Source of the DNA: a virus
IMG/VR virus record: IMGVR_UViG_3300022752_004829
Span: 19,359 to 83,358 of that record
Length of the DNA: 64,000 nucleotides
Strand: one strand, 5' to 3'
Of the stretch, positions 33,889-43,600 are shown one piece after another; position 1 is the stretch's first letter, and the number at the start of each line of letters is the position of its first letter. A program made the position numbers and the translations under genes. The notes beneath the pieces were generated by a model, which made no database searches, had not been told where the DNA came from, and was given only the letters and a program-made list of their open reading frames with translations.

Positions 33889-35067
33889 ATGCATATATTA
33901 GAACAATACGCATTAAATTGTGGGGTATCTATATCCAAGCCATTTATAAATGAAGAATTTTTTCCATTACCATTTGAAAAGTATATAACCCTACATCCAA
34001 AAGGAAAATTCCATTCCAGAGAATATGATTATTGGGAGGAAGTAACTACTAATCTTTATCCGATCCTAAATAAGCATAATATTAAAATTGTTCAAATTGG
34101 AAATAAAGAGGATAATCTTATCCCCTTCTGTTATTCAATAAACGGTCAGACTAACTTGAATAATTTAGCTTATATAATAAAGAATTCGCTTTTGCATCTA
34201 GGAATAGATAGCCTTCCAATTCATTTAGCTTCTGCTTATGATAAAAAAATAGTTGGATTATATTGCAACATGTATCCAAATCAATCTAAACCATATTGGT
34301 CAGATTCAAATGATTACGAGATTTTATTTGCAGATCTAAAAGATAAAAAGCCTTCATACGCAGCTATAGAAAATCCAAAAACAATAAATACCATAAAACC
34401 AGAATCTATAGTTAACGCAGTTTTAAAAAAATTAAATATAAATGAAAAAATTACTAATAAAACAATTTATAATGGTGAATCAAGTCATTTAAGATCTATT
34501 GAGATAATACCAGATCATGTTCCAAACTTGTCTTCTTTTAATATAAATATTGCTAATATAAGAATGGATTATCATTTTGACGAACAATTTTTATTTAATA
34601 TTCTTAGCGTATATCAAAGCAATATATTAACAAATAAAGCTATTAATATAAATCAACTAATTAAATTTAAGAAGAATATATTAAATATTTTCTTTATCAT
34701 AGATAGTGAATCAAATTTTGATATTAAATTTATAAAGAATTTAAAAGCAAATGGAATAAAATTCTCCATTATATCTTTTATATCAGAAGAAAAGATTGAA
34801 AAATTTAAAATTGATACAATGGATTTCTCTAACATTATAATTAAGAATTTAGAAAAAAACAAAGATACAATAAAATCATTCTATAAAGATAATCTTAAGT
34901 TTAAATCAAGTAAGCTTCTCCTAAGTCAGGGTAAAATGTACCCATCTTTTGGAAGCTTTAAATCAAATATACATTATAAAGAATCCCTCCATGAATATTT
35001 TGATTTTGATAATAAAGACGATCTTTATAAAGAATTGGAAAATTTTTATATTTTTAGCATTGACTAA
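33889..35067 (+). CDS. GT9-type C-terminal half plus unknown domain
   Basis: The protein has 392 residues. Residues 30-145 (YITLHPKGKFHSREYDYW, IVQIGNKED, NLNNLAYIIKNSLLHLGIDSLPIHLASAYDKKIVGLY) are the donor-binding second half of a GT9-like glycosyltransferase, whose first half ends the preceding gene. Residues 195-390 are a separate charged region I do not recognise. The ATG at 33889 is in frame with the upstream gene and nine bases after its TAA, without a Shine-Dalgarno sequence, so it depends on re-initiation or stop-codon readthrough. Confidence 0.65.
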   Translation: MHILEQYALNCGVSISKPFINEEFFPLPFEKYITLHPKGKFHSREYDYWEEVTTNLYPILNKHNIKIVQIGNKEDNLIPFCYSINGQTNLNNLAYIIKNSLLHLGIDSLPIHLASAYDKKIVGLYCNMYPNQSKPYWSDSNDYEILFADLKDKKPSYAAIENPKTINTIKPESIVNAVLKKLNINEKITNKTIYNGESSHLRSIEIIPDHVPNLSSFNINIANIRMDYHFDEQFLFNILSVYQSNILTNKAININQLIKFKKNILNIFFIIDSESNFDIKFIKNLKANGIKFSIISFISEEKIEKFKIDTMDFSNIIIKNLEKNKDTIKSFYKDNLKFKSSKLLLSQGKMYPSFGSFKSNIHYKESLHEYFDFDNKDDLYKELENFYIFSID

Positions 35068-35088
35068 TATAATAATTTCGGATATCAT
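35060..35088 (+). promoter_or_regulatory. Sigma70-type promoter for the annealing-protein candidate
   Basis: TTGACT (35060-35065), a 17-base spacer and TATCAT (35083-35088), six bases before the ATG at 35095. It uses the same hexamers as the helicase promoter at 22616-22644 and again predicts a leaderless mRNA. Confidence 0.8.
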
Positions 35089-35094
35089 ATATAA

Positions 35095-35910
35095 ATGAAT
35101 CCAAAAAACAAGAAAGAAGAGAATACAATTTCTATTGGTAGCTCAGAACTTTCAAATTTCATTTCTCAAAAAATTGAAATTAATTCAATTGATGCAGTCG
35201 AATCAATAACTCAAATTCCACCAAATATTATTTCAAGAAACAAATATGGTCTTTTAGAAAATTCAAACGTAAATTATATCTATAATGAAGATGGTACAAT
35301 TAATTGGCGAAAAATGGTAAAGACAGAGTACCTAGTTCCAAATCGTCAAAAGACACAAGAGACGGACGTATCTAAATTAGAAGATAAAGATCTATTAATT
35401 TTACTTGGAGGAATTAAAGAGCTCGCTCAAATACGTGGATATACAAGCGTTGAGTATAAAGTTATTTCAGCTTCAGAAAACTATTTCGCTACTTCATGTA
35501 AGATTAAATGGATTCCAAATTACGAAACAGATAATCGAGCTATAGAATTTGAAGCGCTTGCGGATGCTACAAGTAATAATACAAAGTCTTTTGCTCGTTT
35601 CTTTTTGGCTGCAATCGCAGAAAATAGGGCTTTTGTAAGATGTGTCCGTAATTTTCTTAAGATTAATATTGTATCTCAAGAGGAACTTGGAGATGTAAAG
35701 CTACTAGAAGATTCTTCAGCAAATCAAGACAATCCTACATCTCCACACACATTACTTGATAAAGTAATGAAACATAAATCTATTTCCTTCGAGCAGCTAA
35801 AAAAGAAATTAATTAAAGAAAATTTCGAAAATGCAGAAGGTATAAATGAATTATCCGATATTCCAAAAGCAAAAATTTTTGAACTTATTGAAAGAATTAA
35901 GAAATCTTAA
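35095..35910 (+). CDS. Putative Rad52-like single-strand annealing protein
   Basis: The protein has 271 residues. The middle (IRGYTSVEYKVISASENYFATSCKIKWIPN) is a strand-rich stretch, followed by EFEALADATSNN and a helix FFLAAIAENRAFVRCVRNFLKI around residue 175. This strand-strand-helix order with A-x-x-RAxxRxxRN resembles Rad52/Sak-type annealing proteins. The C-terminus (200-271) is a helical tail like a SAP or helix-turn-helix end. It has its own strong promoter. Alternative: a phage protein of unknown fold. It ends four bases inside the convergent gene. Confidence 0.4.
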   Translation: MNPKNKKEENTISIGSSELSNFISQKIEINSIDAVESITQIPPNIISRNKYGLLENSNVNYIYNEDGTINWRKMVKTEYLVPNRQKTQETDVSKLEDKDLLILLGGIKELAQIRGYTSVEYKVISASENYFATSCKIKWIPNYETDNRAIEFEALADATSNNTKSFARFFLAAIAENRAFVRCVRNFLKINIVSQEELGDVKLLEDSSANQDNPTSPHTLLDKVMKHKSISFEQLKKKLIKENFENAEGINELSDIPKAKIFELIERIKKS

Positions 35911-36704
35911 CTTAAAATATAAGTTGAAAAGTTTATAGAAACCTTACCATTTTCACTAACATTTAAATTTAAATCCTCATTATTTTTAATAATATTATTA
36001 AATGTAAAAGATAAAATATTTTCTAGAGTAGAATATTTTTTAAAATTTACCTGCATAGATTGTATCTGTCCGTTTAGCAAAAAAGATCGCATATTAGACA
36101 TCATAAAGTTATCTATATCTAAATCAAAAGAAAAATTAATTTTTATTGGATAGCTTACTAATACTTGATTAGGATAATACTCTCCAATATCATATTGAGG
36201 TATACGATCTGTTGATATCGTCATCTCAAAAGAGCTTAATCGATTCGATGTTGCCTCATTGAATATTATTTCAGTATAACATATATCATAAGGATCTATA
36301 TTATAATTTAAAGGCGCATTTACACTAATACCAGTATTCTCTGCAAAAGCTCCATAGACATCTATATTTGCTCGACATACCACTGGATTCTCTATAGAAC
36401 TCTTTATATTATATCTAGTTAAATATCCGCTCGTAAAATTTACATATTTATTTGCATATCCAAAAGTACCACTTATAGGAGCTTCTCCCGTAAAAGAAAG
36501 TAAGGGATCAATATTAGAAGGAATGTATTCAATAGATAATGAAGATTTATTTTGATCGGTTACTAAATAATTGAATCCTGTATCCTCTAAAGCTAAAGAT
36601 GGAAATATATTGGTATCATATGATACACCAAAAGATTGAACTCCAGATACAAACTGGTTATTTAGATAAATATTTTGATTTTGTTTAGAAGAAAAGATAG
36701 GCAT
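35907..36704 (-). CDS. Virion protein, tail-tube-like
   Basis: The protein has 265 residues. It is strand-rich, with many Asn, Ser and Tyr, typical of a virion protein. LVTDQNKSSLSIEYIPSNIDPLLSFTG and FSFDLDIDNFMMSNMRSFLLNGQI follow a pattern seen in tail tube and tube-like proteins, but similarity to the main tail protein at 54790 is only general. It lies alone on the - strand, divergent from the tail-tip operon, with a GTGTAAT motif just before the start, so it is probably expressed with the late genes. Confidence 0.5.
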   Translation of the reverse strand: MPIFSSKQNQNIYLNNQFVSGVQSFGVSYDTNIFPSLALEDTGFNYLVTDQNKSSLSIEYIPSNIDPLLSFTGEAPISGTFGYANKYVNFTSGYLTRYNIKSSIENPVVCRANIDVYGAFAENTGISVNAPLNYNIDPYDICYTEIIFNEATSNRLSSFEMTISTDRIPQYDIGEYYPNQVLVSYPIKINFSFDLDIDNFMMSNMRSFLLNGQIQSMQVNFKKYSTLENILSFTFNNIIKNNEDLNLNVSENGKVSINFSTYILS

Positions 36705-36709
36705 TTAAT

Positions 36710-36740
36710 ATAATTACACCATTAAAACAAGTGTAATTAT
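36710..36740. promoter_or_regulatory. Inverted repeat holding two divergent late-promoter motifs
   Basis: ATAATTACAC at 36710-36719 and GTGTAATTAT at 36731-36740 form a perfect 10-base inverted repeat around an 11-base centre, in the 53-base gap between divergent virion genes. GTGTAAT is read on the - strand at 36719-36713 (towards 36704) and on the + strand at 36731-36737 (towards 36758). It could be two back-to-back promoters or an operator for a dimeric regulator. Confidence 0.6.
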
Positions 36741-36757
36741 TTAAAAGGTATAAGGTC

Positions 36758-37300
36758 ATGGCAAGTATATACGATACAGTTTCTGGCTGGTCTAGCGCTG
36801 TTAACTATATTAAATACAATATAGTTTCTGGATCAGATTCTAGATATTATTATTCTATTATAAATAATAATAGTGGAGCAGGAAATAATCCAACTTCGCT
36901 GGCCAATCTTCAAACTCAATGGGATGGATATATAAATATTAATGGAACGCTAATGCCTAATTTCTTCTGGAAACCATCCTATACAAGTACATTGAATATT
37001 AATCCATATACAAATGTTATTCAATTTGGTAATGGATATCAGCAAAGAATTAATCAAACAATTAACCCTAATCTATCTGAATTTGAAGCGCAATTTGATA
37101 ATAGAACTGAGTTTGAATCTGTCTCTCTACTTCATTTTTTAAATGCTAGATCTGCAAAAGAAGCTTTTATATATAATGTTCCAACAATATTTAGGAAATC
37201 TACTTTTTCCACTAAATTTATATCACCAAATTGGTCAGTTACATATAATTCATATAATAATTATTCAATAAAAGTTAAACTTCAAGAGGTCTCTGCATAA
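36758..37300 (+). CDS. Lambda gpM-like minor tail protein with N-terminal carbohydrate-binding module
   Basis: The protein has 180 residues. Residues 65-178 (FFWKPSYTSTLNINP, IQFGNGYQQRINQTINPNLSEF, EFESVSLLHFLNARSAKEAFIYNVP) match the lambda tail-tip protein M family (Phage_min_tail). Lambda gpM has about 109 residues; the extra N-terminal 55 residues (WSSAVNYIKYNIVSGSDSRYYYSI, then W at 55) look like a small carbohydrate-binding module of the CBM5/12 type. It opens the tail-tip operon behind an AAGG ribosome-binding site, and its stop overlaps the next ATG by one base. Confidence 0.8.
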   Translation: MASIYDTVSGWSSAVNYIKYNIVSGSDSRYYYSIINNNSGAGNNPTSLANLQTQWDGYININGTLMPNFFWKPSYTSTLNINPYTNVIQFGNGYQQRINQTINPNLSEFEAQFDNRTEFESVSLLHFLNARSAKEAFIYNVPTIFRKSTFSTKFISPNWSVTYNSYNNYSIKVKLQEVSA

Positions 37301-39108
37301 TGCCAACTCAACAAGAAGTATTTAATGAAATTGTAAGTGGATATAAATCTTTAAATGCAGAACTATCCAAATTAGAACCAAGTACTCCAATCTCTTTCTA
37401 CGAAATAGATCTTAACGAAATCTATCCCAAGGCAAATTATGCTCAATCAGATCAGCCCATTGTAAATGGTATTCTAAGAATATATAATGATTACAATTTA
37501 TTTAACATTTCATCTAATCCTTATGGGACAATAAATTGGCAAGGTAATTATTATTATCCATTTCCTATATACGCAGAAGGATTTGACCTAACCTCTTCTA
37601 CTACATTACCGACACCCATGGTTTCTTTTTCTAATTTTTCGCCAGATTTATCTAATAATTCATTTTATAAATATATTAGAATGCAAGTAGAATCATTAGG
37701 TGATATTGTAGGCTGTAAATTTACTAGAATAAGAAGTTTCTTAAAATATCTAAGATCTAGTAATTTTTCAAATAATATAAATCCTTACAATACCGATCCT
37801 TCAATTGTAGAAATAGAATTACCAAGAGATATATATTATATTGATAGAAAAAATTTAGAAACAAGATCAAAATTAGAATTTACATTGTCTTCTATATTAG
37901 ATGTAGAAAATGTAAATCTACCTGGAAGAATGATTTTAGGAACAAGATGCCCCTATCAATATAGAGGTGAAGGTTGTTTATATGAATATGAAAAAAGAAA
38001 AACTTATATTCACAGCGGAATATATGGACAAGTGGTTAATCCAGATATTAATATTACGTTACCATTAGAAGCACCACCAGTTGCAACAGATAATGATGAA
38101 TTATTTATTGGAACAATATTTACTGGAAATTCTGAAGCAGCAAGGTTTAGCGGACTAGATTATAAAAGAGTTGGTACTGGTAATTATGGAAATTTAAGTC
38201 AATGGACTTTTACAAATTATACTCGTGGTGGAGCTGGAACAGATTTAGCTGCAGCAACAATTTTGAATGATGGAAACGGAGCAGTTGCAGGAATTACTTC
38301 TCAGGCTTCAATTGGAGTTGTACAATTAAATCTAAATACTGGAGCCGAAATTACAAGAATTAGATTGACATCAATTACGACTATTAATAATAATTATCAA
38401 GTTCAATTTTCAATGAATAATGGATCATGGAATACAGTTAGAAATGTTAGTGGTTTAGATTTAACATGGCCATTAAATGGTAGTGCATCAGGAACATATC
38501 AACTTGATTTTCCATCTAGAGGAATACATACTGGGTGGAGATTAATAACGACTAATTCTTCTGCTGGCACGCAAATCTCCGAATTAAATTTTAGTGGTCA
38601 GTATAGGGTCGGAGACGAAGGATTATGGAACACGGGTATTGCGTATGAAAAAGGAGATTATGTATATTTAGAAAAAGAAGGAATAAAATACTACTTTGTT
38701 TCAATTACTGGTCATACATCTGATGTTTTTAATAATCCACCAAATAGAAATTATTGGGGTTCAGATAATTGTAGTAAAACAATATATGGTTGTAATCTTA
38801 GATGGCTAAAGAATCCTTATTTCAGACCAGTCTTATGGCCAACTACAAGAGAAGGTTGGGATCAAGATGGTTTTATACGTAGGTATCAAATTACGGGTAC
38901 TGGAGGACTTAATTCAAATACAAATATTAGAAGACTAATTACTCCTCCTTGGTATAGGACTGGAATAAATGATGGTTGGCCAAGAAGACCTGATGTTCAT
39001 GACCCAAATAGTAATTATGCACATGGATTACCAAAAGATATTAGTGGAGAATATCTAAATGGATTTATTCCATTCGGAGGATTTCCAGGAGTAGAAAAAT
39101 TACAATGA
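37300..39108 (+). CDS. Lambda gpL-like tail-tip protein with large lectin-like insertion
   Basis: The protein has 602 residues, against 232 in lambda. The gpL iron-sulphur cysteines are C217 and C226 (RCPYQYRGEGC) and C491 and C498 (NCSKTIYGC). The final FGGFPG is also the gpL signature. Between C226 and C491 lie about 265 residues, where the family normally has some tens. The insert contains a jelly-roll-like part near 275-435 (LDYKRVGTG, GVVQLNLNTGAEITRI, WRLITTNSS) and a CBM5/12-like part near 440-490 (GLWNTGIAYEKGDYVYL). The protein probably sits at the tail tip and may touch surface sugars. Confidence 0.83.
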   Translation: MPTQQEVFNEIVSGYKSLNAELSKLEPSTPISFYEIDLNEIYPKANYAQSDQPIVNGILRIYNDYNLFNISSNPYGTINWQGNYYYPFPIYAEGFDLTSSTTLPTPMVSFSNFSPDLSNNSFYKYIRMQVESLGDIVGCKFTRIRSFLKYLRSSNFSNNINPYNTDPSIVEIELPRDIYYIDRKNLETRSKLEFTLSSILDVENVNLPGRMILGTRCPYQYRGEGCLYEYEKRKTYIHSGIYGQVVNPDINITLPLEAPPVATDNDELFIGTIFTGNSEAARFSGLDYKRVGTGNYGNLSQWTFTNYTRGGAGTDLAAATILNDGNGAVAGITSQASIGVVQLNLNTGAEITRIRLTSITTINNNYQVQFSMNNGSWNTVRNVSGLDLTWPLNGSASGTYQLDFPSRGIHTGWRLITTNSSAGTQISELNFSGQYRVGDEGLWNTGIAYEKGDYVYLEKEGIKYYFVSITGHTSDVFNNPPNRNYWGSDNCSKTIYGCNLRWLKNPYFRPVLWPTTREGWDQDGFIRRYQITGTGGLNSNTNIRRLITPPWYRTGINDGWPRRPDVHDPNSNYAHGLPKDISGEYLNGFIPFGGFPGVEKLQ

Positions 39109-39839
39109 AACTTAATAAAATTAAAAAATTTATTAAAAATCATGCTTTAGAAGAATTTCCTAAAGAATGTTGTGGTTTTATAGTAGAAAAAGAAAATGAC
39201 TTCTATTGCATTAAATCAGATAATATAGCTAAAATACCAACTAGAGACTTTAAAATAAAAATCTCTGATTATCTAAATATAAAAAATCAATATAATATAT
39301 TATATATATATCATAGTCATTGCGATGAAAAGTATACAGAATTTTCTGGAAAAGATATTTTAAGTTCCGATGGAATAGGAATTAATTATCTATTACATGT
39401 AGTAAATACTGATATATTTAAAACATATGAAGCAAATAGTTTTTCTAAAAAATATATTGGAAGAATTTATGAATATAAAAAATATGATTGTATGACTTTA
39501 ATTTTAGATTTCTTAAAAAATGAATTTAATCTTTCTATAAATGTTGATTCACTATATGATTTCTTTGAGAAAAATGGATATATGCATGCAGATGTAACGA
39601 ATCTCGTAGAAAAGGTTTTTCTTGAATCTAAAAAATTAGAAAAGATAAATGATTTAGAAAATATTAAAAAAAATGATATATTCTTAATGAAAAACCATCT
39701 AAATAAAGCTTGTCATTTTTCAATTTATATGGGAGATGATAAAGTGCTTCATCATACACCAGATCGCTTTTCTAGAATAGAAGATTATTCTAGTGGATGG
39801 AAAAAAAAGACAGTCTTAGCATTTAGGGTTAATAATTAA
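39105..39839 (+). CDS. Lambda gpK-like tail protein: JAMM protease + NlpC/P60 hydrolase
   Basis: The protein has 244 residues in two domains. Domain 1 is a JAB/MPN metalloprotease: E21 (KECCGFI), H70 and H72 (YHSH), S81 and D84 (FSGKD). Domain 2 is an NlpC/P60 peptidoglycan hydrolase with catalytic C129 (KYDCMTL) and H204 (CHFSIYMGD). In lambda the protein helps build the tail tip and can cut the cell wall during entry. All catalytic residues are visible. It overlaps the gpL-like gene by four bases. Confidence 0.88.
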   Translation: MKLNKIKKFIKNHALEEFPKECCGFIVEKENDFYCIKSDNIAKIPTRDFKIKISDYLNIKNQYNILYIYHSHCDEKYTEFSGKDILSSDGIGINYLLHVVNTDIFKTYEANSFSKKYIGRIYEYKKYDCMTLILDFLKNEFNLSINVDSLYDFFEKNGYMHADVTNLVEKVFLESKKLEKINDLENIKKNDIFLMKNHLNKACHFSIYMGDDKVLHHTPDRFSRIEDYSSGWKKKTVLAFRVNN

Positions 39840-39840
39840 T

Positions 39841-40620
39841 ATGGTAAAAGTAACTTTACATGGAAAATTAGGTGAAGACATAGGTCCTGAATGGGATCTA
39901 GATGTCAAAAGCGTACAGGAAGCATTTCGGGCAATTGAGGCTAATACTAGAAAATTAAAAAAATGGATGTTTAATCAAGGCTCTCAATATTCTTTGTCTA
40001 TCTTTATAAATAAAAAACCAATTGATCTTAGTAATCAAAAAAATATTAAATCTTCCGAGATATTTTTTATTTTTAATAATCAATTAAAATCTATAGATGT
40101 TATTCCAGATATAGAAGGATCTATAACATTACCAAGTTGGGCAGAGAGGTGGGCTTCTCCAGTTTTAGGAATAGTGGGTGGTGCAGCTAGTATCGGCGCG
40201 GGAGTTTGGTTAGACAATGATTTTTCTCCATACTTAGTAACTGCAGGAGTAGGCCTAATAAGCGCTGGCGTAACCTCATTATTAGCTAAACCTCCACCAA
40301 ATATACCTTATCAAGCTCAACAGGCCACAACTCAAACTCAAGGAGCAATCGGGCAAAATGGAGGTCCACAATCTTACCTGTTTAATGGCCCAGTAAATAT
40401 TGTTGGAGAAGGTGGTCCAGTTCCAGTAGGTTATGGGCAATTGATGGTTGGAAGTAATGCTGTTAATGTCTTTTATGAAAATCTTTATCTTACAAATAGG
40501 AGGAGTGTATATACTGATCCGACGGATGTTAGATATCTACAAGATACAAATCAAGGTTATCAATATCCATTTAATGAGCAAATGATGCTTATTAGTCAAA
40601 AAGCAGGATATAACGTTTAA
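39841..40620 (+). CDS. Lambda gpI-like tail assembly protein
   Basis: The protein has 259 residues. An N-terminal ubiquitin-like beta-grasp part (VKVTLHGKLGEDIG to about 85) is followed by a small hydrophobic glycine-rich stretch (GIVGGAASIGAGVWL, LVTAGVGLISAGVTSLLA, 110-150). A C-terminal signature is GPVNIVGEGGPVPVGYGQLMVGS. These are the three parts of the lambda tail-tip protein I. It starts one base after the gpK stop and precedes the J homologue, as in lambda. Confidence 0.84.
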   Translation: MVKVTLHGKLGEDIGPEWDLDVKSVQEAFRAIEANTRKLKKWMFNQGSQYSLSIFINKKPIDLSNQKNIKSSEIFFIFNNQLKSIDVIPDIEGSITLPSWAERWASPVLGIVGGAASIGAGVWLDNDFSPYLVTAGVGLISAGVTSLLAKPPPNIPYQAQQATTQTQGAIGQNGGPQSYLFNGPVNIVGEGGPVPVGYGQLMVGSNAVNVFYENLYLTNRRSVYTDPTDVRYLQDTNQGYQYPFNEQMMLISQKAGYNV

Positions 40621-40623
40621 TTT

Positions 40624-43600
40624 ATGCCTGGAAATCCAAATCTTTTTAGTGAGGGGTATGAAGGCATAGATTATGTCAGTAATATGGGAATCATGTGGGG
40701 TAATTCTGATATTCCAGATTCATATGCAGCAAGGCATTTTGGTGGAGGTCATACTCTAATTTTTAGTGGTTATGATTGGTGGGGAGCTAATGCTTTTAAT
40801 ACTACTTTATCTTATGCATGGAGTGGTATAGTAGGACCAAGATCACCAATTATAGATTTAACTGGCTCAATGTGGAATGGAAGTGGTACATCAAATATTT
40901 GGCCAAATAATATATTTTTCCAAACAGGAAATACTAGAATACATTGGGATACTCGAAGAGGAGTAGGAGTAGTTACAGATGAAGTTGGAAGATTTTGGAC
41001 TGTTCCACCAGATCCAGATTTTCAAAGACTTTATCATACGGGTGCGCCTAGTTTAAGAACATTATATACTATTCCAAATAGAGTTGGATATAGAGAATTT
41101 TATAATGTTCGTCCATCAGAATCAGGATACTATGATGTCTCAATATCTACATCTCAAAATGTTCACATTTTAGATTTAATATCCGAAGGACCAATTGAAG
41201 GGCTTGTAACAGGATTATATACATATAATGTAAGTGGTAAATCTGCTGGAGATATTGGTTATACATCTTATACTTTTAACCCATTTACTTCACAGAATGC
41301 AGGAGTAGTTTCATCTATATTGGATCCTAGTATAACTATTCCACCAGAAGCTAGATCAATATATTGGAATGATACCCCAGTAGCTACAAATGACGGACTT
41401 TTAAATTTTAGATATACAAACTATAAATTTGATTATGGATCAACAAATATACATACCGTTTCTCAACCATATGTTTATCTATACGAAGATAGATTTCATT
41501 ACGATGGTTACCAAGTTGATAAAAATAAAGTTCCAGTATTGACCGCAAATACTACTCAAGTAAATGAAAGATTATATGGACCATTTTTCTATAGTGGTAT
41601 TGTCTCAGGTTTAATACCTCAGAAAAAATATTATGTATATAATACAGACGCGGACGCAATTAAAATTATTTATAATGTTAATGCTTTATATTCAAATATT
41701 GTTTCTGGAGAATACGCTGGTACATCACTAAGAGACCAAATAAAAATGGGTGTTAAATTATATAGAGTATTTTCTGATAGAAGAGAATCTTTAGCTACTA
41801 CAAGATATATTCAATCAAATCCAGAAAAATGGGCAAGCGATAGCTTTCTTATAAAAGGAAAAATTACTCAACCAGCTTTGATGCATTATACTTTTTGGCT
41901 AAGGCCTTATGCAGATAATGGATTTTTAGTTGAAGTTTTACCAGATCAAATTGGTTGGGCAATTGAAGTACAGAAAATTACAGAAGAATTTTCTCAAAGC
42001 GCAAGATCAAATGCGACTTTCGTTAATAGTATTACAGAAGTATACGCGAATAGATTTACATATCCAAACTCAGCAATGATGTATAATGTATTTAATTCAA
42101 AGTATTTCTCTGAAATTCCAACTAGAAAATATAAAGTACGGCTTTTAAAAGTTAAAGTCCCAATAAATTATGATCCAATAGGCAAAACATATAGTGGGGC
42201 ATGGAATGGACAATTTAAATTAGCCTGGACAGATAATCCAGCCTGGTGTTTTTATGATATAGTAACGAGCAATAGATTTGGATTAGGAAAATATATAAAT
42301 AGTGCTTTGGTTGATAAATGGTCTCTATATGAAATTTCTCAATATTGTGATCAATTAGTTCCAGATGGATATGGAGGATTAGAGCCTAGATTTACATGTA
42401 ATTTACTTATGACAGCTAGAGAAGAAGCCTATAAAGTATTAAATGATATGGCTTCTATTTTTAATGGTTTAGTTTATTATAATGCTGGTTTAATTTTCGT
42501 TAGTCAAGATCGCCCAAAAGATCCAATTTATACTTTTAACTCAAGTAATGTTGTTAATGGTGAATTTAGATATTCAAATAGCTCAAAAAGAGTGCGCAGA
42601 TCTGTTGCCCTTGTTAGATTTAATGATGAATATAATAATTATTTACCTGCAGTTGAATATGTAGAAGATAGAAATAGCGTATTAAAATATGGCATTAGAG
42701 AAGTAGAAGTTACAGCATTTGGATGCACAAAAAGAAGTCAAGCGAGAAGATTAGGAAAATGGTATTTGACTAGTGAAAATCTAGAAACAGAAACGGTAAA
42801 CTTTGATGTTGGTTTAGATGGAAATTTTCTAAGACCAGGAGATATCATAGATCTATATGATGAAAATAGAAAGAATAGGGTCTTCGCAGGTAGGACTTTA
42901 ACGTTTAATAGTAGTGAAGCAATACTAGACGTACCGTATAATAATTCAAATTTATTTGCTTTTACTGGAGTTGTGAATCCAATTTCTATTAATTTTTTAA
43001 CACCAACATATAATTTAAATTTTGGAACTTATTTGGGAGATTTATATATAACTGGATTTCCAAATTCTACCAGTTCTAGCGGAATTTCAGGAATTAATTC
43101 TAATTTTATAAGAAGATCGCAAATTCAAAAATTAACAATAACAGACCCAAAAAATTACGCTTCTCAAGGCACTGGTAATTATACAGGATTTTTAAGAATA
43201 ACATTTCCTTCTGGTCTTAATAGCACAGATTATATTCTTCCAAATAATACAGTCTGGACCATAGACTATAATGCGGCAATTTATTCTGGAAGTAATTTAG
43301 GATTGAATAATAGATATAATATAAATAGTCAAAAAGATCAAAATTTACTTTATCCTGGTTGGTACTTAGAGGGTTACCTAAATGATATAAAACCTTATAG
43401 AATAGTAGATGTAAGGCATAAAGAAGATTCGATATATTCCGTAACAGCGCTTGAGTATACTCCACAGAAATATACAGATATTGTTACTGGCGAATCTTTA
43501 ATTTCTGTTCCTACTAAAATACCTGCTCCAGATTCGCCATCTCTTTCTCTTTCTATTTTATATAGAGATCCAGCTGGAAATTATGGGCCAAATGGAAGTT

